A stretch of 64,000 nucleotides of DNA from contig NZ_LIPD01000016.1 of NCBI RefSeq assembly GCF_001905545.1, positions 62,001 to 126,000 on the forward strand, written 5' to 3'. Position 1 is the first letter of the stretch; each line of letters starts with the position of its first letter. This DNA comes from Streptomyces sp. CB02056 (GTDB lineage: Bacteria; Actinomycetota; Actinomycetes; Streptomycetales; Streptomycetaceae). This document shows, piece after piece, positions 9,101-16,806 of this stretch. The notes under the pieces were generated by a model that searched no databases, was not told the DNA's origin, and worked only from the letters and a program-made list of their open reading frames with translations. Made by a program: the position numbers and the translations under genes.

Positions 9101-10047
9101 TCGGCCGCTACCGCGAGGCGCAGGAGCTCGACCGCCGGACGCTCGCGGCTGCCGAGCGATCCCTCGGGCCGGCGCACCCGCGCACCACGATGATGATCAA
9201 CAATCTGGCGCTCTCCGACTTCCTGGCCGGGGACCTCCACGGTGCGTTGGCTCGGCACGCCGAGGCGTTGCGCCGCCAGCGTGCGGTGCTCGGCGGGGAC
9301 AGCCTGTACACCCTTTCCTCCGTCGTCAACCATGCCCGCGACCTGCGGGAACTCGGTCGGTACGAAGAGGCGCTGACCCTGCTCACGGATGCGGTCGAGC
9401 GCTACCGGGCCCGCTACGGCGAGGATCACGACGGCACGCTCAAGGCCCTCCGCCACCTTGGTGCGGTCCTGCTGCGGCTCGGACGGTACGAAGAGGCGCG
9501 GGCCGCTGACGAGGAGGCGCACCGGCGGCTACTGGTCCGCCACGGGGCGGACCATCCGGAGACCGCGGCTGCCGCCGGACACCTGGCCGCCGACCTCGCG
9601 GCATCGGGCGAGACGGACCGGGCCATCGCGTTGGCGCGGGAGGTGTCCGGCTATCACCGTGCACGCCTCGGGGATGAGCACCCCACGACGCTGCTCGCCG
9701 CCGGAAACCTGGCGGTGCTGTTGCGGCGGAGCGGTCGTGCGGAGGAGGCCGCGGAACTCTCCGGACGGGCGCTTGAGGGGCTTCGGGCGCAGTTGGGCGG
9801 TCGGCACCGGTACGTCGGGGTGACGATGCTGAACCACGCCAACTCGCTGGTGGATGCGGGCGATCCGGCCACGGCGCGAGAGTTGGGCGAACGGGCTGCA
9901 GCAGTGCTGGCGGAGTCGCTGGGGTCGGACCACCCCTACAGTCGGGCGGCAGTCAGGAATCTGACACTAAATCAGGAGATCGGTGGTGTCGGTGCTCCAG
10001 GTGCGGCCGAACGAGTGGACATCTTCGTCGAAACGCCGCCGGTGTGA
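6151..10047 (+). CDS. fxsT: FxsT: ParA-like / TIR-like / NB-ARC / TPR protein (copy 1)
   Basis: A 1298-residue multidomain protein. Residues ~21-260: a MinD/ParA-type P-loop domain (IVTFYSFKGGTGRTMALAN, VVDWDLEAPGL, YDYVLIDSRTG) in which Arg stands where KGGxGKT proteins have the second Lys. Residues ~352-430: a degenerate TIR-like unit (RQVYVSYAPGDRMWAEW, LLSPEYLALP). Residues ~510-800: NB-ARC STAND ATPase (VLYGMGGVGKSQTAVEYAHRF; WLLVYDNAED as Walker B; LVTSRNRRW). Residues ~880-1270: at least nine ~42-residue TPRs of kinesin-light-chain type (LGPAHPRTTMMINNLA repeats). Start is GTG 6151 or ATG 6154. This domain order defines the FxSxx-COOH system TPR protein. By analogy with other STAND proteins it may sense a ligand with its TPRs and switch the partner TIR protein. 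Confidence 0.88.
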   Translation: MMPADRTPPTADDAAAPSATGSIVTFYSFKGGTGRTMALANLGWIMASQGLRVLVVDWDLEAPGLHRYYHPLLIDPELSGTPGLIDLLRGYVDQALPRAGEAPGLGPREWLAEPGHLDRYLCGLALDLPAGGRLDLMPAGRQDSAYSAAVTSFNWRSFYTRNDIRGAEFLTALREQWTSSYDYVLIDSRTGVSDTSGICTVLMPDTVIDCFTMSAQSIRGGVDAAHSIADSDVRDIRVFPVPMRVEEAERSGLAAGRDFVREAFAPYLERWLSGERAETYWRDVEVPYKPFYAYEEVPATVADRPRQHRSLLSAYERLAAWLTDGRVRELRPVPDRVRRRLYAAYLRPGRTRSRQVYVSYAPGDRMWAEWAVAALTGFGYVATLHSAATPTEPSGALPEVDGPLDGDGRMLALLSPEYLALPRAGELWRRSGEGEEGALAAVSVAAVPLPDPFDSRAVVELASCQAESAESRLFELLGPPPGAGRWVEAEESAAPSVRFPGSRPVVCSLPQRDPAFTGRAVLLDRLRDGFTGRPAGTPVQVLYGMGGVGKSQTAVEYAHRFAAGYDVVWWVRAEQPADIPQQLADLAEVLGLPVDGDVQQAARGLLDHLAHARPHARWLLVYDNAEDPDQLTSWLPAGTTDGHVLVTSRNRRWARHPGRVEVEVFDRVESVRLVGRFNPAIDPLDAGRIAERLGDLPLAVGQAARWLQETPMPVASYLQLLDEELTEVLDRPIPGGGQAAVAATARIVGTDLRRVSPPAVRLLELCGFLGPDAIPIELFYSGPAIKAIGPPQGEDERLAIGDILRIVDQYGMVRYDARGGGTLGVHRIVQAVLRDQVDPADRPSVRAAVHRALALVGAGDPDQAADWPRFAMLLPHLGPSGAVESADPDVRQWIRGSVRYLWQRGLLEAARDLATRALEHWDEAGLPTLFLRVELANVRRLQGAAQDAYRIDRAVWEQLTALLGPEHLKTIAAAGGLGGDLRQLGRYREAQELDRRTLAAAERSLGPAHPRTTMMINNLALSDFLAGDLHGALARHAEALRRQRAVLGGDSLYTLSSVVNHARDLRELGRYEEALTLLTDAVERYRARYGEDHDGTLKALRHLGAVLLRLGRYEEARAADEEAHRRLLVRHGADHPETAAAAGHLAADLAASGETDRAIALAREVSGYHRARLGDEHPTTLLAAGNLAVLLRRSGRAEEAAELSGRALEGLRAQLGGRHRYVGVTMLNHANSLVDAGDPATARELGERAAAVLAESLGSDHPYSRAAVRNLTLNQEIGGVGAPGAAERVDIFVETPPV

Positions 10048-10438
10048 CCCGGTCGCCCAGGGTTGAGCAGCTGGTGCGGGCCGTCCGGGCGCTCGGCGGG
10101 CCGGGGGAATGAATCCGGCTTGCCGGATGCTTGGCCCGGCGGGGCGATTGTTCCGGTGCTTCCCGGGGCACTCCCGGGGTGTGACCAGGGGCTGGTCCGT
10201 GTGGTTGTTCGGGTACGGGCCACGGCGACGCGCTTCGGCGCGCGCCACGGCGAAGTGCGCGACCGCTGAACGGGTGAATTCTGGGGGCCCAAAGCGCTGT
10301 CGTACGACGTCGGCAGCCCGGGGAGCCCAACGTGAGTCCGCAAGGTGCCGCGCGGAGTCTTCGCGGGCACTACATTGGTCGCAACCGGGTGGGCTTACCC
10401 ACCCTCGGCAGGTCCTAACCGCGCCTAAGGAAACGAAT
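10048..10438 (+). promoter_or_regulatory. Leader/promoter region of fxsAB
   Basis: This 391-bp non-coding stretch separates fxsT from the precursor gene, so fxsA probably has its own promoter. It holds a 7-bp inverted repeat GGGTGGG-CTTA-CCCACCC at 10387-10404, just upstream of the fxsA ribosome binding site (AAGGAAA, 10427-10433), which could act as an operator or translational hairpin. No other coding frame stands out. Confidence 0.45.
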
Positions 10439-10624
10439 ATGACTCCGGTAACCAGCACCAGGCCGGCCGGCAAGCTCACTGACCCTCAGGAGACGCCGGA
10501 ACGCCCCTCGCTCGCCGACCTCGCCGCACTCGGCGCGGAAGAGCTCGCCTCCCGGCTCCAGCGCGCGCTCCCCGGCGCGGACTCCGGCCTCGTGCCGGTC
10601 GCAGCCTTCAACTCCTCGATCTGA
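10439..10624 (+). CDS. fxsA: FxSxx-COOH RiPP precursor peptide FxsA
   Basis: A 61-residue peptide gene with AAGGAAA upstream of ATG. The peptide has a polar, Pro/Thr-rich N-terminus, a predicted amphipathic helix (SLADLAALGAEELASRLQRAL, residues ~24-44; a likely leader recognised by the maturase) and the tail GLVPVAAFNSSI. The last five residues, F-N-S-S-I followed by the stop, fit FxSxx-COOH exactly. It lies 70 bp upstream of the radical SAM gene. From family knowledge, the Phe near the C-terminus is the residue cross-linked by FxsB-type cyclophane synthases; which bond is made here is not visible. Confidence 0.93.
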   Translation: MTPVTSTRPAGKLTDPQETPERPSLADLAALGAEELASRLQRALPGADSGLVPVAAFNSSI

Positions 10625-10694
10625 CCCGGCCCGGAACTCCCGGCGGAGCCCAGGCCGAGCAGACCGAGCCGATCGAAGCGAACCGGACAGTTCC

Positions 10695-13121
10695 ATGACG
10701 ACGTCGATTCCGCTGCCGTTGACACAGTTCGTGGTCAAGATGCACAGCAGGTGCGATCTGGCCTGCGACCACTGCTACGTCTACGAACACGCGGACAGCA
10801 GCTGGCGGTCCCGGCCGAAGGTCATCGCGGACGGGATCCTGGCCAAGGCCGCCGAGCGCATCGGCGAGCACGCGGCCGCCCACCGGCTGCCCGCCGTCCG
10901 GGTCGTCCTGCACGGGGGAGAACCCCTGCTCGCCGGCCCGGACCGCTTGCGCCGCGCCGCCGAGGCGCTCCGGGCGGCACTCCCGCCCGGCTGCGCCCTC
11001 GACCTGCGCATCCACACCAACGGCGTGCTGCTGAACCGGGACTTCTGCGCGCTGTTCGCGGAGCAGGAGATCAAGGTCGGCATCTCGCTGGACGGCGACA
11101 AGGCCGCCAACGACCGCCACCGGCGGTTCGCCGACGGACGCAGCAGCCACCCGCAGGTGCTGCGGGCCGTCGCGCTGCTGAACGAACCCGGATACCGGCA
11201 CCTGTTCGCCGGGCTGCTGTGCACGATGGACGTCCGGAACGACCCGGTGGCCGTGTACCGGGCGCTGGCCGAACTCCGGCCGCCCGCCGTGGACTTCCTG
11301 CTCCCGCACGCCACCTGGGACGAGCCGCCCGGGCGCCCCGCCGAGCTGGGTGCCACCCCGTACGCCGACTGGCTGCTGACCGTCCACGGGCTGTGGGACG
11401 CGGACGGGCGGCCGTTCGCCGTACGGACCTTCGAATCCGTGCACCGGACCCTGCGGGGGTTCTCCAGCCTCACCGAGTCGCTCGGACTGGAGCCCTCCGA
11501 CCTGGCCGTCCTGGAGACGGACGGGACCTTCGAGCAGGCCGACAGCCTGAAGACCGCGTACGACGGCGCGCCCGCCACCGGGATGAACGTTTTCGCGCAC
11601 AGCCTCGACGACCTCGCCCGCCACCCCGGCATCGCCGCCCGGCAGTCCGGCCTGGCCGGACTGAGCGAGGCCTGCCGCGCCTGCTCCGTGGTCCGCTCCT
11701 GCGGTGGCGGGCTGTACGCCCACCGCTATCGGAGCGACGATGGGGGAGGCAGCTTCGACCATCCCTCCGTCTACTGCGGTGATCTCATGACGTTCATCAA
11801 GGGCATTGCGGGGAGCGGGAGTTCCGGCGACGGTGTGCCCGCGCAGCCGGCCGGGGTGCCCGGTGTGCCCGGTGCGCCATCGCCGGAGGCCGAACCGCTG
11901 CTGCCCGGTGCGCTCGCCCCGTCGCAACTCGACGAACTCGCGCACGGATACGGGAGCGCGGAGACCGTCGCCGCGCTCGGCCGCTCCCAACTCGCCCTCA
12001 CCCGGGCGATGCTGGCCGCCGCCTGGGACGCCTCCGGACAGGGGCGGGCCGAAGCGTGGACCCTGCTGGCCGAGCTCGACACGGCGGCCCCCGCCGCCGT
12101 GGACGCCGTCCTCGCCCACCCGTACGCCCGCGCCTGGGCGGCCCGCCGCCTCGCCGGGGACCTCCAGGCCGGACTCGGCCCGCTGGCCGCGCTCGCCGCG
12201 GCGGCCGCCGTGCGGGCCGGCCGGGGCGACGCGGTGGCCGTGCCCGTACGCGGCGGCTGGCTGCACCTGCCGACGCTCGGCCGGATCGCCGTACCCGACG
12301 GCGAGGCCGTGGTCACCGGGCGGGCGGGCGGCCTCGCGGTCCGGGCGTCCGACGGCACGGTACGCACCGAACTGGACGAACCGCTGCGGAGGGTCCGGCT
12401 GGCCGGCGGCTGGACGGTCGCCCTGGAGGACGCCGACCCGCTGCGCGACTGCCACGACCACCCCGTCGCGGCCCACCTCTCCGAGAGCGAACTGCTCGAC
12501 TGGACGGGCGCGTTGCGCGAAGCCTGGGAGCTGCTCGGGCGCGACCTGCCCGGGTACGCGGAAGGCATCCGGGCCGGTCTGACGACGGTCACCCCGTTGC
12601 GGCCGGGCCCGACCGGCCGGGACGTCAGCTCGGCGGCCCGGCAGGCGTACGGCGCGGTCGGCATCGCCCGGCCCGCCACCGCGCCGACCCTCGCCCTGCT
12701 GCTCGCGCACGAGTTCCAGCACGTCAAACTCGGCGCGGTGCTGGACCTGACCGACCTGTACGACCGCGCCGACCCCACCCTGTACTTCGCCCCCTGGCGG
12801 CCCGACCCCCGGCCGCTCGAAGGGCTGCTCCAGGGCACGTACGCCCACCTGGCCGTCACCGAGTACTGGGGCACCCGCACCCTCGCGTACGACGGACTGC
12901 CGGGCACGGCCGCCGACCGGGCGCGGGAGCAGTTCGCGCTCTGGCGGCGGTACACCGCCGAGGCCGTGGAGCGGCTGGCGAGCTCCGGAGCCCTGACCGG
13001 GACCGGCTTGCGCTTCGCCGACGGCATGCGTGCCACCGTGGCACCCTGGCTCGACCTGTCGCTGCCCGCCGCCGCCGAGCAGGCGGCCGACCGGGTACGG
13101 CGGGAACGGGCCGGGGTCTGA
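10695..13121 (+). CDS. fxsB: FxsB radical SAM/SPASM peptide maturase with C-terminal HExxH domain
   Basis: An 808-residue fusion. The radical SAM cluster motif is Cys20-Cys24-Cys27 (CDLACDHCY), followed by GGEPLL and an anaerobic-sulfatase-maturase-like barrel (LRIHTNGVLLN, GISLDGDKAANDRHRRFADGRSS). A SPASM-type auxiliary cluster region follows at ~325-360 (CRACSVVRSCGGGLYAHRY ... VYCGD). The C-terminal half (~395-808) carries LAHEFQHVKL near residue 672, an HExxH putative metal site typical of the mod_HExxH extension found on FxsB proteins. It should act on FxsA, the first steps being SAM cleavage and C-C cross-linking at the Phe of the tail. The job of the HExxH half is not established; it may be a second modification or a protease. 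Confidence 0.92.
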   Translation: MTTSIPLPLTQFVVKMHSRCDLACDHCYVYEHADSSWRSRPKVIADGILAKAAERIGEHAAAHRLPAVRVVLHGGEPLLAGPDRLRRAAEALRAALPPGCALDLRIHTNGVLLNRDFCALFAEQEIKVGISLDGDKAANDRHRRFADGRSSHPQVLRAVALLNEPGYRHLFAGLLCTMDVRNDPVAVYRALAELRPPAVDFLLPHATWDEPPGRPAELGATPYADWLLTVHGLWDADGRPFAVRTFESVHRTLRGFSSLTESLGLEPSDLAVLETDGTFEQADSLKTAYDGAPATGMNVFAHSLDDLARHPGIAARQSGLAGLSEACRACSVVRSCGGGLYAHRYRSDDGGGSFDHPSVYCGDLMTFIKGIAGSGSSGDGVPAQPAGVPGVPGAPSPEAEPLLPGALAPSQLDELAHGYGSAETVAALGRSQLALTRAMLAAAWDASGQGRAEAWTLLAELDTAAPAAVDAVLAHPYARAWAARRLAGDLQAGLGPLAALAAAAAVRAGRGDAVAVPVRGGWLHLPTLGRIAVPDGEAVVTGRAGGLAVRASDGTVRTELDEPLRRVRLAGGWTVALEDADPLRDCHDHPVAAHLSESELLDWTGALREAWELLGRDLPGYAEGIRAGLTTVTPLRPGPTGRDVSSAARQAYGAVGIARPATAPTLALLLAHEFQHVKLGAVLDLTDLYDRADPTLYFAPWRPDPRPLEGLLQGTYAHLAVTEYWGTRTLAYDGLPGTAADRAREQFALWRRYTAEAVERLASSGALTGTGLRFADGMRATVAPWLDLSLPAAAEQAADRVRRERAGV

Positions 13122-13183
13122 CCTCCCACCCGCGCCGCCCCGGGACCTCCCCCGCCCGGGGCCCTCACCCCCCGGGAGACGCC

Positions 13184-13996
13184 ATCCTCACCGAACCCCG
13201 CGCCGGCGGCGGCGTCGCCGTCGCCTCCCCCGTCCACCCCCTCGTCCGCGACCTCGCCGACCTCGGGGTCCGTCCCGGCACGGTGCTGCACGTCCAGGCA
13301 TCGCTGCGCTCCCTCGGACCGGTGCCCGGCGGGGCGGCCGGGGTGGTCGAGGCCCTGCTCGACGCCCTGGGCCCCGACGGCACCCTCGTCGCCTACACCG
13401 CCACGCCCGAGAACTCCGCCACCTCCCGCATCCACCAGTCCGCCACCGCCGGTCTCTCCCCGGCGGAGGTGGCCGACTACCAGGCCCGGATGCCCCGCTT
13501 CGACCCGGCCACCACCCCGGCCTCGCCCTCCATGGGGGCGCTGTCGGAAGCCGTCCGCTCCTGGCCGGGCGCCCTGCGCAGCCGGCACCCGCAGACCTCC
13601 TGGGCCGCCGTGGGCCGGCTCGCCCACGAGGTCACCGCCCACCACCCGCTCACCTCCCACCTCGGCCCGGAGTCGCCGCTCGGACGGCTCTACGACCTGG
13701 ACGCCCGGGTGCTGATGCTCGGCGTCCCGATGGACCGCTTCACCGCCTTCCACCTCGCCGACCTGCGCATGCCCGACGTGACCGTGCGCGAGTACCGCTG
13801 CGTCGGCGTGGACGGCTGGACCACCTTCCGGGCCCCCGACCTGGACGACCTCCACTTCGGCCGCCTCGGCGCCGAGGTCCTGCGCACCGCCCGCGGCGTC
13901 ACCACGGCCCGCATCGGCACCGCCGACTGCCGGCTGGTGCCGGTGCGGGAGGCCGTCGACCTGGCCGAGGCCGTCCTGCGGCGCGGCCGCGCCTGA
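13184..13996 (+). CDS. AAC(3)-type aminoglycoside N-acetyltransferase-like protein, non-canonical start
   Basis: A clear AAC(3)/YokD-fold protein (about 270 residues): VHPLVRDLADLGVRPGTVLHVQASLRSLG, PDGTLVAYTATPENS, RFDPATTPASPSMGALSEAVRSWPG, RSRHPQTSWAAVGRLA (acetyl-CoA/catalytic His region) and LMLGVPMDRFTAFHLAD. No ATG, GTG or TTG lies in frame between the fxsB stop and the domain. The best candidate is ATC at 13184, 5 nt after GGGAG (13174-13178); the next normal start (GTG 13281) would remove the first strands. As fxsB's immediate neighbour it may acetylate the modified peptide, but aminoglycoside or antibiotic resistance cannot be excluded. Confidence 0.8.
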   Translation: MLTEPRAGGGVAVASPVHPLVRDLADLGVRPGTVLHVQASLRSLGPVPGGAAGVVEALLDALGPDGTLVAYTATPENSATSRIHQSATAGLSPAEVADYQARMPRFDPATTPASPSMGALSEAVRSWPGALRSRHPQTSWAAVGRLAHEVTAHHPLTSHLGPESPLGRLYDLDARVLMLGVPMDRFTAFHLADLRMPDVTVREYRCVGVDGWTTFRAPDLDDLHFGRLGAEVLRTARGVTTARIGTADCRLVPVREAVDLAEAVLRRGRA

Positions 13997-14092
13997 ACCC
14001 CGCTCCTCGTTCCCGCCGCTGACAAGTGATCCCGCCGTTTCCCACCCCCCCCGCCCCCCACACCCACCCCTCCGCCCCACCCCGCCCCCGTG

Positions 14093-14178
14093 GCCGCTTC
14101 GGCTCCGCCGAAGCGGCGACGGGGCTCCAACCTCATTGCGTGCGTAGGAAGTCGGCCCCGCCGACTTCCTACGCACGC
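14093..14178. repeat. Double-hairpin element, left copy
   Basis: Two strong hairpins in series. The first is an 11-bp stem GCCGCTTCGGC / GCCGAAGCGGC (14093-14103, 14107-14117). The second is a perfect 19-bp stem GCGTGCGTAGGAAGTCGGC with a 3-nt loop (14138-14156, 14160-14178). A look-alike stands at 20242-20331. The second stem's GAAGTCGGC core recurs at 21842 and 22947. It lies between convergent-free ends of the Fxs and lasso regions and may serve as a terminator or a dispersed repeat. Confidence 0.75.
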
Positions 14179-14326
14179 TGTCCTCCCGATCGGTTTGGCG
14201 GCTCCTGGGCCCCACGGCTGCGAGCAAGGTGCCCCTATTCGTCAGTGTGACGCAACCGGGTTGGAAGCCGCTTGCCCAGCCTGCGGCGTCTGACATGCTG
14301 ATGGTCCGTCGAGAGGGGTCGCAGCG

Positions 14327-14860
14327 ATGCAGTGGAAGATCCACGGGGAACGTCCGATCTACGAGAACCCTTGGGTGAACCTGTGGTTGGCCGACGTCGA
14401 GCAGCCTGACGGGCGCCGCTGGGAGTACCACGTGGTCAAGCTGCGGCACCTGGCCGTGGCCGCCATCGTGAACAGCGAGAAGCAGGTCCTCATGATGTGG
14501 CGGCACCGCTTCATCACCGACACCTGGGCCTGGGAACTCCCGATGGGCCTGGTCGAGCCGGATGAGACCCCGGCGGAGGCTGCGGCCCGTGAAGCACTGG
14601 AGGAGACCGGCTGGAAGGTCTCGGACGTGAAGCCGCTGATCTACGCGCAGCCGGCGAACGGGATCACCGACTCGGAGCACTTCGTCTTCCGGGCCGACGC
14701 CGCGGAGTACGTGGGACCGCCGACCGAGCGCAACGAGTCCGACCGGATCGAGTGGATTCCCCTGTCCGATCTGCGCGGCATGATCAACCGTCGCGAGATC
14801 GTCAGCAGTGGCACGCTCGTGGGCGTGCTCCACCTGCTGCTGGACGAGGCTGGCCTTTGA
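14327..14860 (+). CDS. NUDIX hydrolase
   Basis: A 177-residue NUDIX protein of the ADP-ribose pyrophosphatase-like subgroup. The Nudix box is near residues 65-87: LPMGLVEPDETPAEAAAREALEETGW, matching GX5EX7REUXEEXGU except that Met-Gly-Leu-Val opens the box. These enzymes hydrolyse nucleoside diphosphates linked to another moiety, with Mg2+ bound by the REXXEE helix. It is transcribed toward the adjacent helix-turn-helix gene and the two stop codons abut with no gap, so mRNA ends must overlap. Its substrate and any link to the lasso cluster are unknown. ADP-ribose is one family substrate and also a TIR product, a speculative link to FxsC. Confidence 0.88.
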   Translation: MQWKIHGERPIYENPWVNLWLADVEQPDGRRWEYHVVKLRHLAVAAIVNSEKQVLMMWRHRFITDTWAWELPMGLVEPDETPAEAAAREALEETGWKVSDVKPLIYAQPANGITDSEHFVFRADAAEYVGPPTERNESDRIEWIPLSDLRGMINRREIVSSGTLVGVLHLLLDEAGL

Positions 14861-16174
14861 TCAGCCGGCCGCACTGGTGATCCGGTCGGCCAACGTCGCT
14901 ACTGAGGCATTGGCCCGGTAGGGCCTGAGCAGGTGGCGGAACTCCTGGAGGTGGGCGACCACTCGGGGGGACTCGACCACTGCCGCGAGATCGGCGGCTT
15001 CCGTGGCGGTCGCGCACGCCAACTCGACCTGCCGCTGCTGGAGCTGGGTGCGTGCGAGCCAAAAACTGTGGAACGCGCGGCCCCGGAGGTTCGTCGTCGG
15101 TTCGGCCCGTAAGGCTTCGGCGATGAGGGGTTCGGCGGCGGTCGCGTCTCCCAGCTGGCCGAGGGCGATGCCGGTGTCCACAGTGAGCTTGGTGCGGTCG
15201 AAGTACTCGACCCATGCGGGGTCGTCGTCCCCCTCGCGGATGCGCTCGAAGTGCTGTTGCGCCTCGGTGATCGCGCGGTGGGTCGACGCCTGGTCGTGTG
15301 CACTCGCGTGGCCGAAGGCTTCGCGCATCGACAGCATGGCCAGTAGCCTCGGCGTACCGCCGACAAGGCGCGCGCTGTCCTGCGCGGCTAGGGCGAGCGT
15401 GATCGCGTCCTGTGCCCTGTCCTGGTAGGTCGACTGGAGGCTGAGACAGGCCAACACGTTGGCGATGAAGGGGCGGTCGTCGATCTCTCGTGCGAGCCGA
15501 AGCGACTCAGTGAAGTATCCCTGCGCGGTGTTGTACTGCCGTGCGTCGAAGTACGTCCACCCTGTGAGGCGTGCGAGCTCGGCAGCGATGCCGTGCAGGC
15601 TGCGCCGGTAGTTGGGATCGGCGGTGTCGCGCATTATGCCCGTGACGTATCTGAGCTGACCGATTACCGCTGGCCGGAGCGCTTCGCCGCCGTGCTGGTC
15701 ATCGCGCCGCCAGTAGTCCTCGATGGACGCTTGGAGGGACCGCAGGACGTTGGGCGTGACCCGCGTGCCCGCCGCGATGGCGAGGATGTTGTCGAGATCG
15801 CTGCCTGAACGCGAATCCACGACCGGCAACGGGGTACGGGCAGGCTCGACCACCGGTGTTGGGTCCCGGCGTGGGATCGGTGACGGTTCCCAACTGCGGT
15901 CCGCCAGGCCGAGCATCCGTCCCGGAATCCGTAGGCCGTCTGCGATGCGTTCGATGACGGTCATGTTGGTGATCTTCGGTCGGCCCTTCATCACCTCGCC
16001 CACCCTGCTGGGTGTCAGCTCGCACGCTCGGGCGACGCGTGAAGGGTGGAAACCGCCTTTGCGCTTGGCGAGCTGGAAGATCAACGCGAAGTCTCTCTCC
16101 GCGCATGCCGCCACCATCTCGGGGTCCGTGAGCAGCCGACGCGGAAGCCCTGGTGACGGAGTGGACTCGCTCAT
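14861..16174 (-). CDS. XRE-family regulator with TPR-like C-terminal domain
   Basis: A 437-residue Streptomyces-type regulator. An N-terminal helix-turn-helix (FALIFQLAKRKGGFHPSRVARACELTPSRVGEVMKGRP, ~15-52) is followed by a linker and an all-helical TPR-like sensor (RRSLHGIAAELARLTGWTYFDARQYNTAQGYFTESLRLA and onward). The ATG at 16174 is chosen because GAGGGG precedes it at a good distance; an in-frame upstream start at 16219 is possible. One codon is TTA (15110-15112, codon 355), so synthesis is probably bldA-dependent. It is divergent from the lasso-cluster genes across a palindrome-bearing region and is the best candidate for their regulator. Confidence 0.85.
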   Translation of the reverse strand: MSESTPSPGLPRRLLTDPEMVAACAERDFALIFQLAKRKGGFHPSRVARACELTPSRVGEVMKGRPKITNMTVIERIADGLRIPGRMLGLADRSWEPSPIPRRDPTPVVEPARTPLPVVDSRSGSDLDNILAIAAGTRVTPNVLRSLQASIEDYWRRDDQHGGEALRPAVIGQLRYVTGIMRDTADPNYRRSLHGIAAELARLTGWTYFDARQYNTAQGYFTESLRLAREIDDRPFIANVLACLSLQSTYQDRAQDAITLALAAQDSARLVGGTPRLLAMLSMREAFGHASAHDQASTHRAITEAQQHFERIREGDDDPAWVEYFDRTKLTVDTGIALGQLGDATAAEPLIAEALRAEPTTNLRGRAFHSFWLARTQLQQRQVELACATATEAADLAAVVESPRVVAHLQEFRHLLRPYRANASVATLADRITSAAG

Positions 16175-16215
16175 GGCCAGCTGCCCCTCAGCGCAAGGAA
16201 GATCATTGCTCAGTG

Positions 16216-16256
16216 TCACGTGAGATAACTGACCGCGAGTTTACCCATCGTGGGTA
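16216..16256. promoter_or_regulatory. Palindromic operator candidates upstream of the lasso region
   Basis: Two short inverted repeats lie in the divergent region between the XRE regulator and the ATPase gene: TCACGTGA (16216-16223) and TACCCA-TCG-TGGGTA (16242-16256). Their position at both promoters makes them candidate binding sites for the adjacent regulator. Confidence 0.5.
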
Positions 16257-16356
16257 CACGCGCTGGCCTTATTTCGACACCACCTGCCACGGGATTCTGG
16301 GATCGCTTCCGGGAGGACGCCGGGAGCCCGACTGATGGAGGGGAGCGGTTCTACCG

Positions 16357-16806
16357 ATGAGTCTGATCAAAACCGCCGACCCATCAGGTACCGAGCACAT
16401 CGAGATCCCGGTAGTACGGTCTGGTGACCTCGGGTGCCTGCTCCATCTACGCTGCCATCCCGAATCTGCGGGGACCGCACGCAAGTTGGTGACTACCGCT
16501 CTGACGGCATGGTCCCTTGAGTACCTTGCGGACGTGGCTGAGCTGCTGGTGACCGAGCTGGTTGCCAACGCGGCCAAGCACACGGGGTGTTCGCGGATCT
16601 CCGTCTCGGTGGACCGACAGGAGGCGTCGGTGTGGGTGGGGGGCCGGGACTCGTCCCGCGCACTGCCGTGCCGCACGGAGCCGGAGGGTCAGGCGGAGTC
16701 CGGGTATGGCCTCTGCCTGGTGGAATCCCTCTCGTCCCGTTGGGGAGTGGACTGGGCCCCGTTCGGCAAGTGGGTCTGGTTCGCGCTGAGGACGGCGACG
16801 CCATGA
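16357..16806 (+). CDS. ATP-binding protein, RsbW-like (HATPase_c)
   Basis: A 149-residue GHKL ATPase domain of the anti-sigma/RsbW-like group that is highly expanded in Streptomyces. The N-box is VAELLVTELVANAAKHTG (~67-84), and the G-box region is SGYGLCLVESLSSRWG followed by WVWFALR. Such proteins bind ATP and sequester a sigma factor or phosphorylate an anti-anti-sigma partner, but no cognate sigma gene is nearby. Its stop overlaps the next start (ATGA), so it is co-translated with a small membrane protein upstream of the lasso precursor. Confidence 0.85.
   Translation: MSLIKTADPSGTEHIEIPVVRSGDLGCLLHLRCHPESAGTARKLVTTALTAWSLEYLADVAELLVTELVANAAKHTGCSRISVSVDRQEASVWVGGRDSSRALPCRTEPEGQAESGYGLCLVESLSSRWGVDWAPFGKWVWFALRTATP

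Noticed and set aside
5671..9522. Long minus-strand frame across fxsC1-fxsT1
   Set aside because: Opposite a well-supported plus-strand gene pair; no ribosome binding site or recognisable motif.
13184..13996. Aminoglycoside resistance gene carried by a mobile element
   Set aside because: No transposase, integron or plasmid gene nearby, and the gene lies immediately after fxsB, so a role with the RiPP is more likely.
14093..14178. Possible CRISPR or integrase attachment site
   Set aside because: Only two hairpin elements, no spacers and no integrase or cas genes nearby.
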